Assembly: GCA_000708835.1 (NCBI GenBank)
Contig: DF237342.1
Coordinates: forward strand, 22,537 to 86,536
DNA length: 64,000 nucleotides
Source: Klebsormidium nitens
Lineage: Eukaryota; Streptophyta; Klebsormidiophyceae; Klebsormidiales; Klebsormidiaceae
Reading direction: 5' to 3'
Shown: piece after piece, positions 11,297 through 22,446 of the stretch
Layout of the letters: every line of letters starts with the position of its first letter
Position numbering within the stretch: the first letter of the stretch is position 1
Program-made: the position numbers and the translations under genes
The notes under the pieces: generated by a model
Databases searched by the model: none
Told to the model about the DNA's origin: nothing
Seen by the model: the letters and a program-made list of their open reading frames with translations, nothing else

Positions 11297-14200
11297 ATGG
11301 GGAAGAAAGACACTGAGCAGAGGGAAGCCAAGGCCCCCAAAAAGGGGGAACCATCAGAAAGGCCCAGACACGAACAGCCAAACCCATGGCTAGGCCTAGC
11401 GCAGCTAAGCATCGCGCCGAGCTGGCGTGCCGTTCAGGGGGGGGACGAAGAATCGGGCCAGACCAGAAAAAGCATGAGCCGAGATGAGAGTTCACTCGCC
11501 GGCGGTGGTGCGAACGCGCCCTCAGGTGTAAACGGGCCCTCCGGCCACCATCACGAAGAGGCCGAGAAAGGGAGAGAAGGTACGAGGCAGTCGCTCTGGT
11601 TCCCCGTGCTGAGAAAAGAGGCGCCCTCGATCGCCCATCGGGGATTTTCTTTCGTTCGGAGTTTGATCGCACCGGAAGGCGTGCGGTTGCAGAACAGGGG
11701 GGTGCAGGCCGGGGAGTCGTTCATCCCCCAGGAGAAGCAGGACCGCGAAGGGGGCGTGGGTGTGACTGAAAAGGAGGGAGGGGGGGCGGGCGTTGGAGCA
11801 GAAGGGGGCCATTCACACCTGCCAGATGGCAAGGAGGGCCCGGGTGCGAACAGGCTCAAAGCCGGGCTTCTGCAGGAGGAAGCGGGGATGCCCACAGCCG
11901 CTCCCGCGCGTCCCGTAGAAAGACACTCTAGCGCGCATCCAAACTTGTCGGACAATAGAGGGGACAGCGAGTCAGCTTCGCACGGCGCCGAGTCTGCTAC
12001 TCCAGGGGGGTCGAATGCGGGGCCCTCGGGGACCCCCCTGAGGACGGAATCGTCATCGGGATCGTCGGCAGGGGGAGGGGGTTTCGTACGAAGGCTCGAA
12101 ATTCAGATAGGGGAGAACGGCGAAGTGAAAGCGGAGGAAGTGTGGCAAGATGCGATGAGTGCGATGGCCGTGGGAGAAGGGGACATGGGACGGCTCGGGA
12201 GCGAGGTTCGGCGGCAGTTGAGCAAGATTCCGTCGGACATCATGCCGAAACCGGAGGGCAAGGTCTGCGTCCTGGCAATAGGTGAGCAAAGGGATTGGTC
12301 TACCTTTGTTTAGCTCCATCATCCTGATTCATCTCGAACATGTTTGGTTAATATAAGAGAAGCTTGCGATGTTGATTGCGTGGAACTAGGCTCCGTTGGT
12401 TCTGGTTAGGCTGACTGAGTTCAGTCAAGTCTTGTCCTTCAATAATATTCGATCAGGCAGTTTGGTATAGACCGGATTGATGAAACTGGCTTTCGCTTAT
12501 CTAAGCTCGTGACCATCCAATCAATAAGATTTGTTGCATCTACATAGAGGTAAGAAGCGTTAGTCTTTTGACAATAAGTGGTCATATATTCCCAAGACAG
12601 GGACCCGATAATGGGTAGACTCTCTGGACCCTCTTTCTTTGAACAGACAATCTACCTTAAGAAAGGCACCACTTCTCGCTTCATCTCATAATCCTGGCCT
12701 CTTCGTTTGACTATACTCGAAGATTCGGAACGTATCTTGCGAGTGTCAGTCATGGTCGTAATCCAGAAGACATGCAGTGGCGGCTTTCAGAGCTTCCTAA
12801 ACGATCGAAGGTCGCTCCGCCCAAATGCTCAATCGCCAACCAAGGGGCAGTCGTCTGAAAGTCCGTCGCCTCTCTCTATTGCACAGAGCGCTTGTGATCA
12901 CCTTCGAAGCAGAGCGGGAAAATTCGAGCCTTCCTGATTCAGAGCTCCTCGAGCCTTTCTTACTCCTAGATGGCGGAGGGGTGCGAGGACTCATACCTGC
13001 GCTGACGCTGGCTCGGCTGGAGGGCATGCTGCAGCAGAAGAGCGGCAACCCCGACGCGCGGATCGCCGACTACTTCGACATGATCGCTGGTCAGTTTGTT
13101 TCAAACCCCTAGCTTTACGAATTGCCGTTTGCTGCTCTTACCGGCTTTTCAAAGGGCAGGATGATCGCTGGATTATCGCTGGATTCGCCTTCTGAGTTCT
13201 GGCCTTCGGTTGCCTTCGACTAAGTCTGGGAAAGCTTGCTATGTCGAGCTGCTGGTACCTTCTCGTACAGCTCTAGAGGATTACTGTCTCTTCTGTCAAG
13301 CCCTGCTTCTGCATCAGAAGCGCTGTATTGACCCTGGCATACTCGTACGGGATGCACGGCAGGCTGCGCGAGCAATTCAGAGTCGATGATCTTGGAGTCG
13401 AAAGTACGAGAGACCTTCCCGCTCCTAAAAAGGGCAGCATTGCTTGTACCGTTCACCTGTAAAGAAGCCTTCCAGATCCAACAAATATTCGAGCCTCTCA
13501 ACAAAGCAGATCAAACATTCCCCAGGCTCTTCGTAATCTTACTACAATTAGTAAATAAGCTCAAGACGTTTGATAAGGTAACCTGGGACGGGGGAATAGC
13601 TTGGGATTTTCCTGGTGGGTAGGATGGCGGAGCAGGTGGTTCTCCGGGTCAGGGTTTTCAGTCTTTGTGGGAGCTTAGTATGATCTTCACTCGCCTTCAT
13701 CTTCTTAAGAATCATAGGCACGTCCTTGGGCGACTTGCTGGCGTTCACGCTGCTGACGCCCAACAACATTCGAAGGCAGCGCTTCAATACTCTGCTCTAT
13801 GCTTCGAAAGTTCCAGCGTCTCGGACCGCACTCAAAGTCTTTACCCCTAAAGCCTAGAAGATATGACACCCCACAGGCACGTCGGCGGGCGGCTTGCTGG
13901 CGGTGATGCTGCTGACGCCGGACGAGGACGGGCGGCCGCTCTTCAGCAGACCATTTTCGGAATCCATGCCCCGCAAACTATGAGTGTCAAGTCCTCACAG
14001 GCCAAACTCACCCAAGAATATTAACACCCTCACATATTCCGCAGGAACCTCTGTGGGCGGGCTACTGGCAGTGATGCTGCTGACGCCCAACGAGGACGGG
14101 CGGCCGCTCTTCAGCGCGGCGGAGGCCGCGACGTTCATCAAGAACAACTCGCCCATGATCTTCTACAAGCACTGGGCGGCCGGGCTGCGCCAGATCTTCA

Positions 14201-17200
14201 AGCCCAAGTACAGCACCAAGTGAGCACCTCTCAAACGTCAGAACCCGCGGAAGGAAAACGTGGACCAAATTCGGACGTTTTGGACCCTCCCAAACTTCCG
14301 CCGGTTCTGTCAAGCCTTTTGTGGTCGATCCACCGCCGGTGTTTGTCTGTTAAGGTATACTAAAGTTAGGGGACTCCTTCGAGCTGGGGCCATATCGCCT
14401 TTTGGGGTCCGAAAACGAGGGCTCGCGAAGTTGTATGCTTTACGGAAGCAGTGCATACTTCCGTGAGATTTGGCACTCGTTGCAAACAGGTTTCGCGTGT
14501 TGGAGCATTCCAAACGTGCGCGCCATTGGCGTCCTCGGCAACCCGGTTTCTCGAGCACTACGATCACAATATGTCTCGAGAGAAGCTGTGCACTGCAAAC
14601 GGACTACAGAGGCTCGTGAATATGGATCCATCTCACAGTAACACCAAATCACGAGACCTCTTGGCTATGTCAAACAGTCTACCACTTCATCACAGGCCTC
14701 TAGAGCGCATTCTGGACTTTCTGAACCGCGACACCGGCTCACAATATGGTTGCTTCCCACAGCCTAATCTGCCCATCCCAGAAGACACCCCCGTCTCAAG
14801 ACCTGTTGGCTACAGTGACCATTTTTCCTGTTCATCACAGGCCCCTAGAGCGCATACTGGACTATTACTTGACGGAGCCGTGGGAGACGCCGCTGACGCT
14901 GAAGAACCTGCTCAAGCCGTGCCTCATCACCTCGTACGACCTCAGCCGGGCGTCCCCGCGCTTCTTTGTTCGGAAACTGGTGAGCCTCGCCAATTCCGTC
15001 CGGAATTATCATGTGTAAGTGGTAATTGAACGATTAAGACACGTAGTCATTGCTCACCGTTGCTTACTGTTGCTTGTTAGAATGAGTCAGTATGGTGTGC
15101 CCGGAACGAATAAGCGGCGACCCTCTTTTTTCAAAAGGTGAAGCGTATCTTGCTGGCCGTTATCCGACGTCGGTATTCAAGGAGGATTGCTCTTTTCCAC
15201 TTTGCAAAGCAGCGCAACGGCTCAATGTGTTTCTCCACTCATTTAACCTGGCACTCGCAAGACCCTCAACCTCCAAACCCTGATGTGTTCCGAAGGGCCA
15301 GCGCTTGGACTTCCACAATATTGTACCGCACACCGTGTGCCGCTCCAACCCTGCCAAAGCACTATAAACGAGCAGTATCTGGTTCAGCGCAACTTCGACT
15401 CCCATAAAACTCAGGAACTTTGATACTCCGAAAATCTGGCAAGACCTTGAATCCTGAACATCTCTTCCAGGCCCAGTAGTCCGACCCGCACGACTTTCTA
15501 AAGGTCGGGGACTGTCGGTCCTGAGATTTTGAAGCTCGATTTTTGCCCCTGCGTACTTGAAAAGAGCAACGGAATCTCGACCACCGTCTAATACGGGGAC
15601 GTTGGGACTCTGAAATGTTGAAACAACGCAAGTCGGAAAAACACAACATTCATCCAACTCTCCCAGGCCCAGCTGTCGGACTCCCACGACTTTCGGCTGC
15701 GCGACGTGTGCCGCGCCACCGCGGCCGCGCCGTCCTACTTCAAGCCCGCGTGCATCTGGTCGGTCGACGAGAGCACCCGGGCGGTGTGCGCCGACGGGGG
15801 CATCATCGCGAATAACCCGGTTAGTCACTTAAGCCCGCCATTATTTATCAGTTTCGCTACATCTGACCCGATCCGTAAGAATATCTGTTCTATCTTCAAG
15901 CCCGCGTGCATCTGGTCGGTCGACGAGAGCACCCGGGCAGTGTGCGCTAATGGGGGTATCATCGCAAATAACCCGGTTAGTCAATCAACTCCGCCATTAA
16001 GTATCGGCTTCGTTACATCCGACCCGATCCGCGAAGATATCCGTTCTATCTTCAAGCCCGCGTGCATCGAGTGCGTCGACAAGAGCACCCGGGCAGTGTG
16101 TGCTGACGGGGCCGTCATCGGGTTATTCTGGTGAATAACCCGGTTAGTCGCCAAATACTCATTTTGAACTCAATGTGGAGTTCAATTATCTTAAACCGAT
16201 CCGTGAGGAGAAGCGTCCCACTCCAAGCCGGCATGCATCTGGTCTGTCGACGAGAGCACCCCGACGGGGCATAATCGTGAAACACTCGACTGTTGAGTAG
16301 TTCCGTAAAGTTTAGCCCGGTCCGTGAGGATAACCGTCCTACTTCAAGCCCCCGGGTAGTCACCTGTCAAAGTGTGACCGGGCCAGTACCTGGTCGTATG
16401 CACGCCCGGCCAGTAGTTGCTCGACTCTTAGAAAAGTTATCTGCAAACAACCCGATCAACGGTGAAGCTTATCGAGTCTTCTTCGGGTGGTAGCTAGGTT
16501 TGTTCTTTGACTTGATGCGATTACCGGTCAAGTTCGCCGTCGCCGTAATCGCCATTTCTCGTAGGGCTCTTCTTGCGTCAACCCAGGGCCGGCGAAGTAG
16601 TCTCCAAACCCAATCCCATTTCAAAACAACTTAATGCACCTGAGGATGAGCACCTTCTTGAAAGTCTGAGCCTGACTTGTTTTGACTCTCTTCAGTGCGT
16701 CACTAGACGTTAGCCGTAACTGGCCTTCGCTTGCAAACTCGTTGTGGAGACTCGGTTAGTCCTGGTAGTTACACTCAGCAAGGTCGACTATCGGCAAGCA
16801 TCTCCCATCATGTTCCGGGCTTGATTCTGGCGCAGTCAAAATCACGCACGGCTGACCTCTCATCTGTGCCGTGCGCAGACTTTGGCCGCGGTCAACCATC
16901 TCATCGTCAACCGGGAAGAGTTTCCGACGTCCAGCCTGACGCGGCCGCGGCTGGTGCTCAGTCTGGGAGCAGGTGGGTTACTTTAACCAAAATTTTGACC
17001 AGAAGCTACCGGTTGTCACCCTGAAGGGCTGAAGGGTTGAACTATATTTTCTAGTCAGCTGCAGTCGTCCACCGGCCGGCTTTCGTTTTCTGGCAGACTT
17101 AGATTCCAAGCAAGGGACACCGGTCGGCAGTCAGCCGGTGCGATTGGTGTTCTTGCTTGTCTTGAACAGAAGAAAACCTGTCTGGATCTTGTCATATGCC

Positions 17201-20200
17201 ATTTTCTGGACTCGAGCGGAACGAGCTCGAAAGCTGGCACCAGATTGAGAACTCATATTGATGGCTCGATGGTCCTTTAACCTCTTTGGCAGACCCACAT
17301 CTATCTTTTCGTTTGTCTGATGCTCTTCTCTCAGCGCGCCGGCAGACGATGAGCGCCCAACCTGCCGATCCTCATTCTGGGCGGCAGAAGCGAAAGTCCA
17401 ATTTGAAATTGGACGTTGCGAAGGCCGTCGTTATATTGACCGTGAAGTTGAATTGTTCTGAGAATGTGACCGTTAGGTTCTTGACGTCGTCGGCGTTTAC
17501 GAATGACGTCCACCGAACCTCGCCGTCCTTCCGGAGGCCTTCTTTTTCACCATATCGTCTTTCCCGGCGAGGGCGTGGAGACGCACGACTACAAGCGCGC
17601 GCGGTAAAAGGGCGTCGGAAATCGTGCTCGTCGGCTTTCTTACGTCGTCCGCGTGCGTGAGGCCTTGTTTCTGATATTGTTGCATCTTCAGGCGAGGGCG
17701 TGGACACGTATGACTACAAGCGCGCGCGCCAGTGGGCACCAGAGTTTGGCAGACGTGAGCCCTTCCTATGCGTCACGAGCCCTGAAAATGCGTTTAGTCA
17801 GGAACCAGAAAATGACGGTTCGAGGCCTTGTTTCTGACCTTGTTGCACTCCCAGGCGAGGGCGTGGACACGTACGACTACAAGCGCGCGCGGCAGTGGGG
17901 CCTGCTGGGGTGGGCGGTCCCCGTGATGGAGATGATGCTGTGGGGGAACGGCAACACCGTCGACTTCATCATGACGCTCTTCTCCGAGGCGCTCTCAACA
18001 GCCAAGTCCTACCTCCGCATCGAGGCACGTGTTTCACCGCAAACTTTGACATTTGCAGCTTTCAAGTCCTTTCTTCTTTTCCTCCTTGGCTCCCCGCGCG
18101 AGCCGCTCCCTTCAGCAAGTGGTTTGAGTCCTTATGCTTTTTGCTTGTTCGCTCCTTCTCCGAGGCGCTCTCCCCCGCCACTTCGTACCTCCGGCCGGAT
18201 CAAGTCACATCCTCCGCCAAAACGCTGAAAGATTTGAGTTTCCACAATATGTCGCAAATCGGGTGATCCTTTCTTTCCGAGGCGCTCTCTACCGCCAAGT
18301 CCTACCTCCGGATCGAGGTATGTGCCCCTCCGCTGTGATTTGAAGAGTTCCACGGAAAATTCCGGCGTTTCCTGAACTTTCACAGACCGAGAATTATGTT
18401 CTCTCCTCCGTTGTGCTACTCTGAACAGCTCAGCATCGCTTAGTCCTACCTCCGCATCGAGGCTCGTGTGTTTCAACTAACATTCGTAGTCGAGGAGACC
18501 CACCTTTCGATTGAGGCACGGAATCTGTCACCGTCTCCAGGGTTTCAAGTCATCCCATCGAATGCGTAGGTAAACTGTGATTTCCAGGCTGCTCTTTCTC
18601 TTTCTTCCGCTCAGCCGCATAATAGAATCAACAAGCAGTAAAAAGGAAACCAAGTGCTTATTTACCTCAGCACTTGGCCGCTTCCAATAAAGCGTCTGAC
18701 CGAAATGTTTATCCAGATTAATGGATGACACGCATTAAGAGGGTGCGTATTCACTCTCACCGGGCGCCGCTCGTTCAGTCCTCCAGGTGAAGAACCTATC
18801 CGGGACCACGAAACAGCTGGACAACGCCACCGTCGCCAACGTCACGAGGGGGTGACACTGGATTGGCTTCAATATTCAACCCCATCAAGGGCGAATGCAC
18901 ACTGGAACCACCGGTCGCCACTCTCTGTCTTTTTAGCTGAAAGAACTTGACTAGGACCACGAAGCAGCTGACAACGTCAGCCCCGCCAACGTCACAACGG
19001 TACGCTGAACCCGCTGCCAAAGATACGAGCATTATGAGCGCATTCACACTGTATTCACCGGTCGCCACTCTCTGTCTTTCCCCAGGTGAAGAACCTGACC
19101 GGGACCACGAAGCAGCTGGACAACGCCACTCCCGCCAACATCGCCGCACTGGAGAAGCTGACCGAGGAAGCGCTCGCGAGCAAGGCCGTCACGCTCGACC
19201 GGTGAGCCCCCGCCCTTTCGCCTCGCGTGCTTTTGTTTCTGTGCTTCTACGCGCCGCGTATTTTTAAGCCGTATAAACTTTTTAAATCAGCATTGATAGT
19301 TTCCTTGATGCGAGTCGGAAAAGGAAAAGTCCTGGGAAGCTCGACAGTACGCCCGAAATCCTTTCCACGCACTTCTCTCCTCTTCGCCCCTCAAGATTGC
19401 CTTGAAAGGGCTGAAAACAGCAATCTGCAAATTGACCCCAAAACAATTCCTGGCAGCCTGCTGAAAGGACACATTGGTTCGAAAATCGTTACTTTCCATC
19501 GAGTACGTCCATGACGTACCAACTTCGAAGGTTGGTACGTCATTGCAATTCGTACGTCCATGCGCTATGCCCCTCGGTACTGTTCTTGTGCTCAATGCGG
19601 TCCCGTGATTCGGTTCATCCCCGTTCACGGTGCGCCGCGTCTCTCTCTTTCGCGTTCGTTTCCTTGCCGTGTTTCCGTATCTGCCCGCTCCTGGCCCAGG
19701 GTCCAGATGCTTACTCTGAAGCGAATCATACTGTAAAGCCTTAAAGGAGGGGCGCACGAGGTTCCCTAAATGAATCGCCGTTTGACGAAGGCCCTGCAGC
19801 CTGTAATCGCCAGTCCTTCAGCAAATATTGCGTGTGAAGTCGTCCTCTTTTGTGCTGGCCCGGTTGCCACTCCGTATGTTACAAATGCCGACCGATATGT
19901 TCCTGTGAAAGGTCCGCAAGCCAGAAGTCTGGTTTGTGAATCTTGGCTCACCCTTACCCGAGGCACATTTCGGTAGATAAACATGTTGTGCCCAGAGGAA
20001 GTGGAAGCGTGTTCAGCATTTATGTTTTGGGCAGTTGAGTTATGACATTTCGCCGCTTCTCGTGAGCGCCGTTTTGGAATTGATCCTGAAACCTTTCCCG
20101 ATTGCTCTCCGATGCCGCAGAGCCCCCCTGAATCCCCCCGGCCACGGGCCTGAACCCAAGACAAATTCTGAATTACTGCAAGGGTGACAATCGCCCGGGC

Positions 20201-20917
20201 GGGCGCCGGGCGCGCTTAGATCAAATCCGCTGTCTCCGTTCACTGCCTCTGCAACGTCCTCGGCTTCTCCGTCTGTCACGGCTTCGACCAAGAGCTCAGA
20301 CAGACAGCTGACGAACTACGTTTGGTCGAACCCGGATGACAGACCCTCCTTCCTTTCTGCAGTTTCAGTCACCTCGTAGATTCTATGCCTACAAGTCAAA
20401 AACTACAGCTTTCAACTCCAGCTTCTTCTCTGCACTGACGCAACCCACGATTCATGTAGTTTGCAACCCAAAAATCAGGTGGTTTTAACCCAAGGCTACC
20501 CAGATTTGCTCAGGATGCCAATCAGCCTTACGCAGGGTGCGTGTCAGCTCAGGAATGTCACGAACGCCCTTTTTCTGAGCTGTAGAGCGTCACACTGTTC
20601 GCACACCCGAACACCTAACCCGACGCCTAACCCGACACCTAACCCCCCGTCTAACCCGCCCCAGGTACGGCTTCGTCCAAGAGCTCGACGAAACCTACGG
20701 GGAGCGCCTCGAGGAGTTTGCCGACGAGCTCATCGCGGAGGCCGATTCGCGCACGCGCCGCGCTGAGCCGACGGTGCGCATCTCCGCACCCGCGCCCGCG
20801 CGTCTCCGAGAGGACCTCCGGGGGAAGAAGGTCGACCGGGGGGGGGACTTTCTCTCGTGGAGGAAGCAGGAGCTGCCGGTCGGGGCACGACCCGCCAACC
20901 CGGGGGACAAAGTCTAG
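11297..20917 (+). CDS. Patatin-like phospholipase / acyl hydrolase with long N-terminal extension
   Basis: Nine exons with matching phases: 11297-12281, 12970-13089, 14045-14219, 14841-14979, 15667-15819, 16879-16972, 17855-18024, 19086-19201 and 20665-20917, giving 734 residues. DGGGVRG (329-335) forms the oxyanion hole. GTSVG carries the nucleophile S371, and ADGGIIANN carries the catalytic Asp (about D516). Late segments [16 protein letters not shown] and YLRIEVKNLTG also follow plant patatins. The family hydrolyses acyl groups from phospho- and galactolipids using a Ser-Asp dyad. Unusually, the first 328 residues are low-complexity (Gly, Ser, Glu, Pro rich) with no recognised domain. Exon 7 is followed by GC rather than GT. 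Most introns hold echoes of exon edges. The start is the first ATG (MGKKDTEQ) in a long open exon. Confidence 0.9.
13720..13960 (+). repeat. Two acceptor-side echoes of patatin exon 3
   Basis: The start of exon 3 at 14045 ([15 protein letters not shown]) is repeated after AG near 13877 and, more decayed, near 13720. The nearer copy keeps about 75 bases including ggacgggcggccgctcttca. The farther keeps gctgctgacgcccaacaa. Spacings are about 155-170 bp. Confidence 0.8.
14680..14740 (+). repeat. Acceptor-side echo of patatin exon 4
   Basis: The string ttcatcacaggcctctagag begins the echo near 14687. It copies the acceptor and start of exon 4 (ttcatcacaggcccctagag at 14831), about 145 bp upstream of the real site, and the match continues through cgcattctggac. 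Confidence 0.8.
15455..15515 (+). repeat. Acceptor-side echo of patatin exon 5
   Basis: The string ttccaggcccagtagtccga near 15467 mirrors tcccaggcccagctgtcgga at the true acceptor (exon starts 15667). It supports placing the splice before GCCCAG. A still weaker copy may lie near 15290. A stop replaces Leu in the copy. Confidence 0.7.
15820..16370 (+). repeat. Four donor-side echoes of patatin exon 5
   Basis: The last 80 or so bases of exon 5 (ttcaagcccgcgtgcatctg through aataacccg) plus the donor gttagt recur with their intron flank. Copies start near 15895, 16051, 16222 and 16343; the exon itself has this segment at 15739. Spacings are 156, 156, 171 and 121 bp. The first two copies keep the reading frame and the first keeps an identical donor (AACCCG|GTTAGT at 15976). 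Later copies decay and truncate. Confidence 0.85.
17540..17765 (+). repeat. Two acceptor-side echoes of patatin exon 7
   Basis: The exon 7 start ggcgagggcgtggacacgta (17854) recurs at 17691 and, more diverged, at 17576. Each copy has upstream intron sequence resembling gaggccttgtttctga. The unit therefore spans the intron end and the exon start. Confidence 0.85.
18140..18475 (+). repeat. Three donor-side echoes of patatin exon 7
   Basis: The exon 7 end (tccgaggcgctctcaacagc through cgcatcgag) recurs near 18158, 18278 and 18430. The copy near 18278 is followed by a standard donor (gatcgag|gtatgt), whereas the intact exon is followed by gcacgt. Confidence 0.8.
18775..19005 (+). repeat. Two acceptor-side echoes of patatin exon 8
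   Basis: The exon 8 start (ccaggtgaagaacctgaccg at 19082) recurs at about 18784 (ccaggtgaagaacctatccg, near-identical for about 55 bases) and about 18937 (ttagctgaaagaacttgact). Both share the downstream agcagctgacaac-type segment. Confidence 0.85.
19511..19543. repeat. Perfect 13-bp inverted repeat in patatin intron 8
   Basis: Arms ATGACGTACCAAC (19511-19523) and GTTGGTACGTCAT (19531-19543) flank the 7-base loop ttcgaag. The motif gtacgtccatg also occurs as a direct repeat on both sides. The function is unknown. Confidence 0.85.
20275..20310 (+). repeat. Echo of patatin exon 9 start
   Basis: cacggcttcgaccaagagct near 20278 resembles the start of exon 9 (tacggcttcgtccaagagct at 20666), about 390 bp upstream. 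It is farther from the exon than most echoes. Confidence 0.6.
20617..20664 (+). repeat. Telomere-like cctaaccc repeats forming an intron 3' tract
   Basis: Four imperfect units of cctaacccgac(a/g) lead into the acceptor ccccag of patatin exon 9. Similar cctaaccc strings recur after the gene near 20985-21040. The repeat supplies the pyrimidine tract. Confidence 0.6.
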
Positions 20918-22446
20918 TATTTCTCAACCTAGTGAACAGCAAGCCTAGTGATCAGTAAGCATTTTGGGGTTCACTAAAAAGCCTAACCCAAAGATCACCC
21001 GCTTTGCATCAGTACCCAACCTAACCCCCTAACCAACCCTACCCGTCTGCATTACTGTTCACTGGCTGTTAGTGTTCACTGCATCGATCGGGATCAAAGT
21101 CTAGAATACGTGTGTAGTTTGATTGGGCTCGATAATGAAGCGCGCCACTCTTCTTGAAGTGTGGCCGGAATTCATCGTTGGAATATATAGTTTGGTGCAT
21201 ATGAAGAGGAGGGGCTAAGTAGCAAATGCGCCTCGACCAAATTTTTCTGCTGCTTCGACAAAGATGAGTGGCGCTTTGCCGCGGAAAGCAGGTTAAATAT
21301 TCCATGATTAGACATGCGCATTCGATGGCAGCGTCGGACGACCAGTCCGTTTGAGAGCGTCGAAGAGAAAGCCAATAGGGTGGAACATGGTTCTACGGGC
21401 CGAGAAGGGGCTTCTTGTATTGTGGGATTTGTTTGCAAGGACTAATTGATTCATACGGCCATGTCATGAATCAGGTCACTTGCATGTGCTCGGCACACTT
21501 CTGCTGACTTCAGCCTGCATCTTGCAAGTGGCTAATAGTTAACTTGTGATTGATACGAACTAAAACTGATGAGCAACATGCATGCTTGCGCCTAGTGGCC
21601 GGTCCGGGCAGGAAGCGCAACTGAGCTCGTTAACCAGCTTTTATAGCTTGCTTAACCATACTAAGGTCGCAGATCCTGAATCTGGAATATATTGAACCTA
21701 CCCGCCGCATCATACGCTTTTAATTTATCACATGACAATGCTCTTTGATCCAGGCTCGCAGCTGCAATGATTTGGCAAAATTGGAACCGGTGCATGAGAC
21801 TTAGCTGCATATGTGTCTTGCACCAAGGATACATTACCATTTTGTACGTTAGCATCTGCACATGTATACATATATACATACATATATGATGCATATACAT
21901 GAATGAATGATGGTCGCTTTTCAGATACGCCGTTCGCAATGGCGCCCAATCCGCATAATTAGCAAAGCCCGTTTTCTCGGGGGCAATTGTTCCACCTGCC
22001 GACTTCAACTTCTGACTTGTTTGAAGGTTTGCCAGAGACTATAAGACATTGCACAGCTTGCTGAGTTCAAACGGTTTGCTCCGTGTCATGGACTGGGTTT
22101 GCCATGGCTTGCTTGGGGGCGCACGCACACTGAGGTGACCCCATAGGTAGGACACAAAGGGACCTACGCCAGATCCGCATCCCGGAAGTTCAGATCAGAG
22201 TATACTAGAGACTCTGCAAACTTCGACCCAGCCCCGACGTTGCAGATGCCTTGTGAGGATCGTCTTTTTGAATATTACTGAAACCCACATACAGCAGGTT
22301 GCCCTTCCTCAATGCCTTACGTACTCGGGCCCTGATGCATATGGCAGCAAGAAATGCTCAATTTTCTCTCAGCTTTGAACAAAGATACATTTGACCAGAC
22401 AGCCTATCATAGAAGAAGTTACAACAGATCAATCCAGAATTGGGGT
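20918..22446. other. Intergenic, convergent 3' ends; AT-rich microsatellite-like patch
   Basis: The region lies between the ends of the patatin (+) and zinc-knuckle (-) genes. Around 21860-21905 it holds interrupted atacatatat-type repeats. I see no coding or RNA gene. Confidence 0.5.

Noticed and set aside
15706-16134. Exon 5 of the patatin gene read through to 16134 as one exon
   Set aside because: The frame is open only because the tandem echoes are in frame. The family needs the 15819 boundary so that NNP joins TLAAVNHL.
15820-16370. CRISPR-like array
   Set aside because: The repeats are copies of coding exon plus intron, their spacing varies, they decay with distance and they contain no unique spacers. 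The genome is eukaryotic.
17286-17660. 124-codon frame within patatin intron 6
   Set aside because: It overlaps echo copies and intron. No domain is seen, and the true exon starts at 17855.
20617-20664. Interstitial telomere or chromosome end
   Set aside because: There are only a few imperfect units inside an intron that ends in a good acceptor; the coding sequence continues directly after it.
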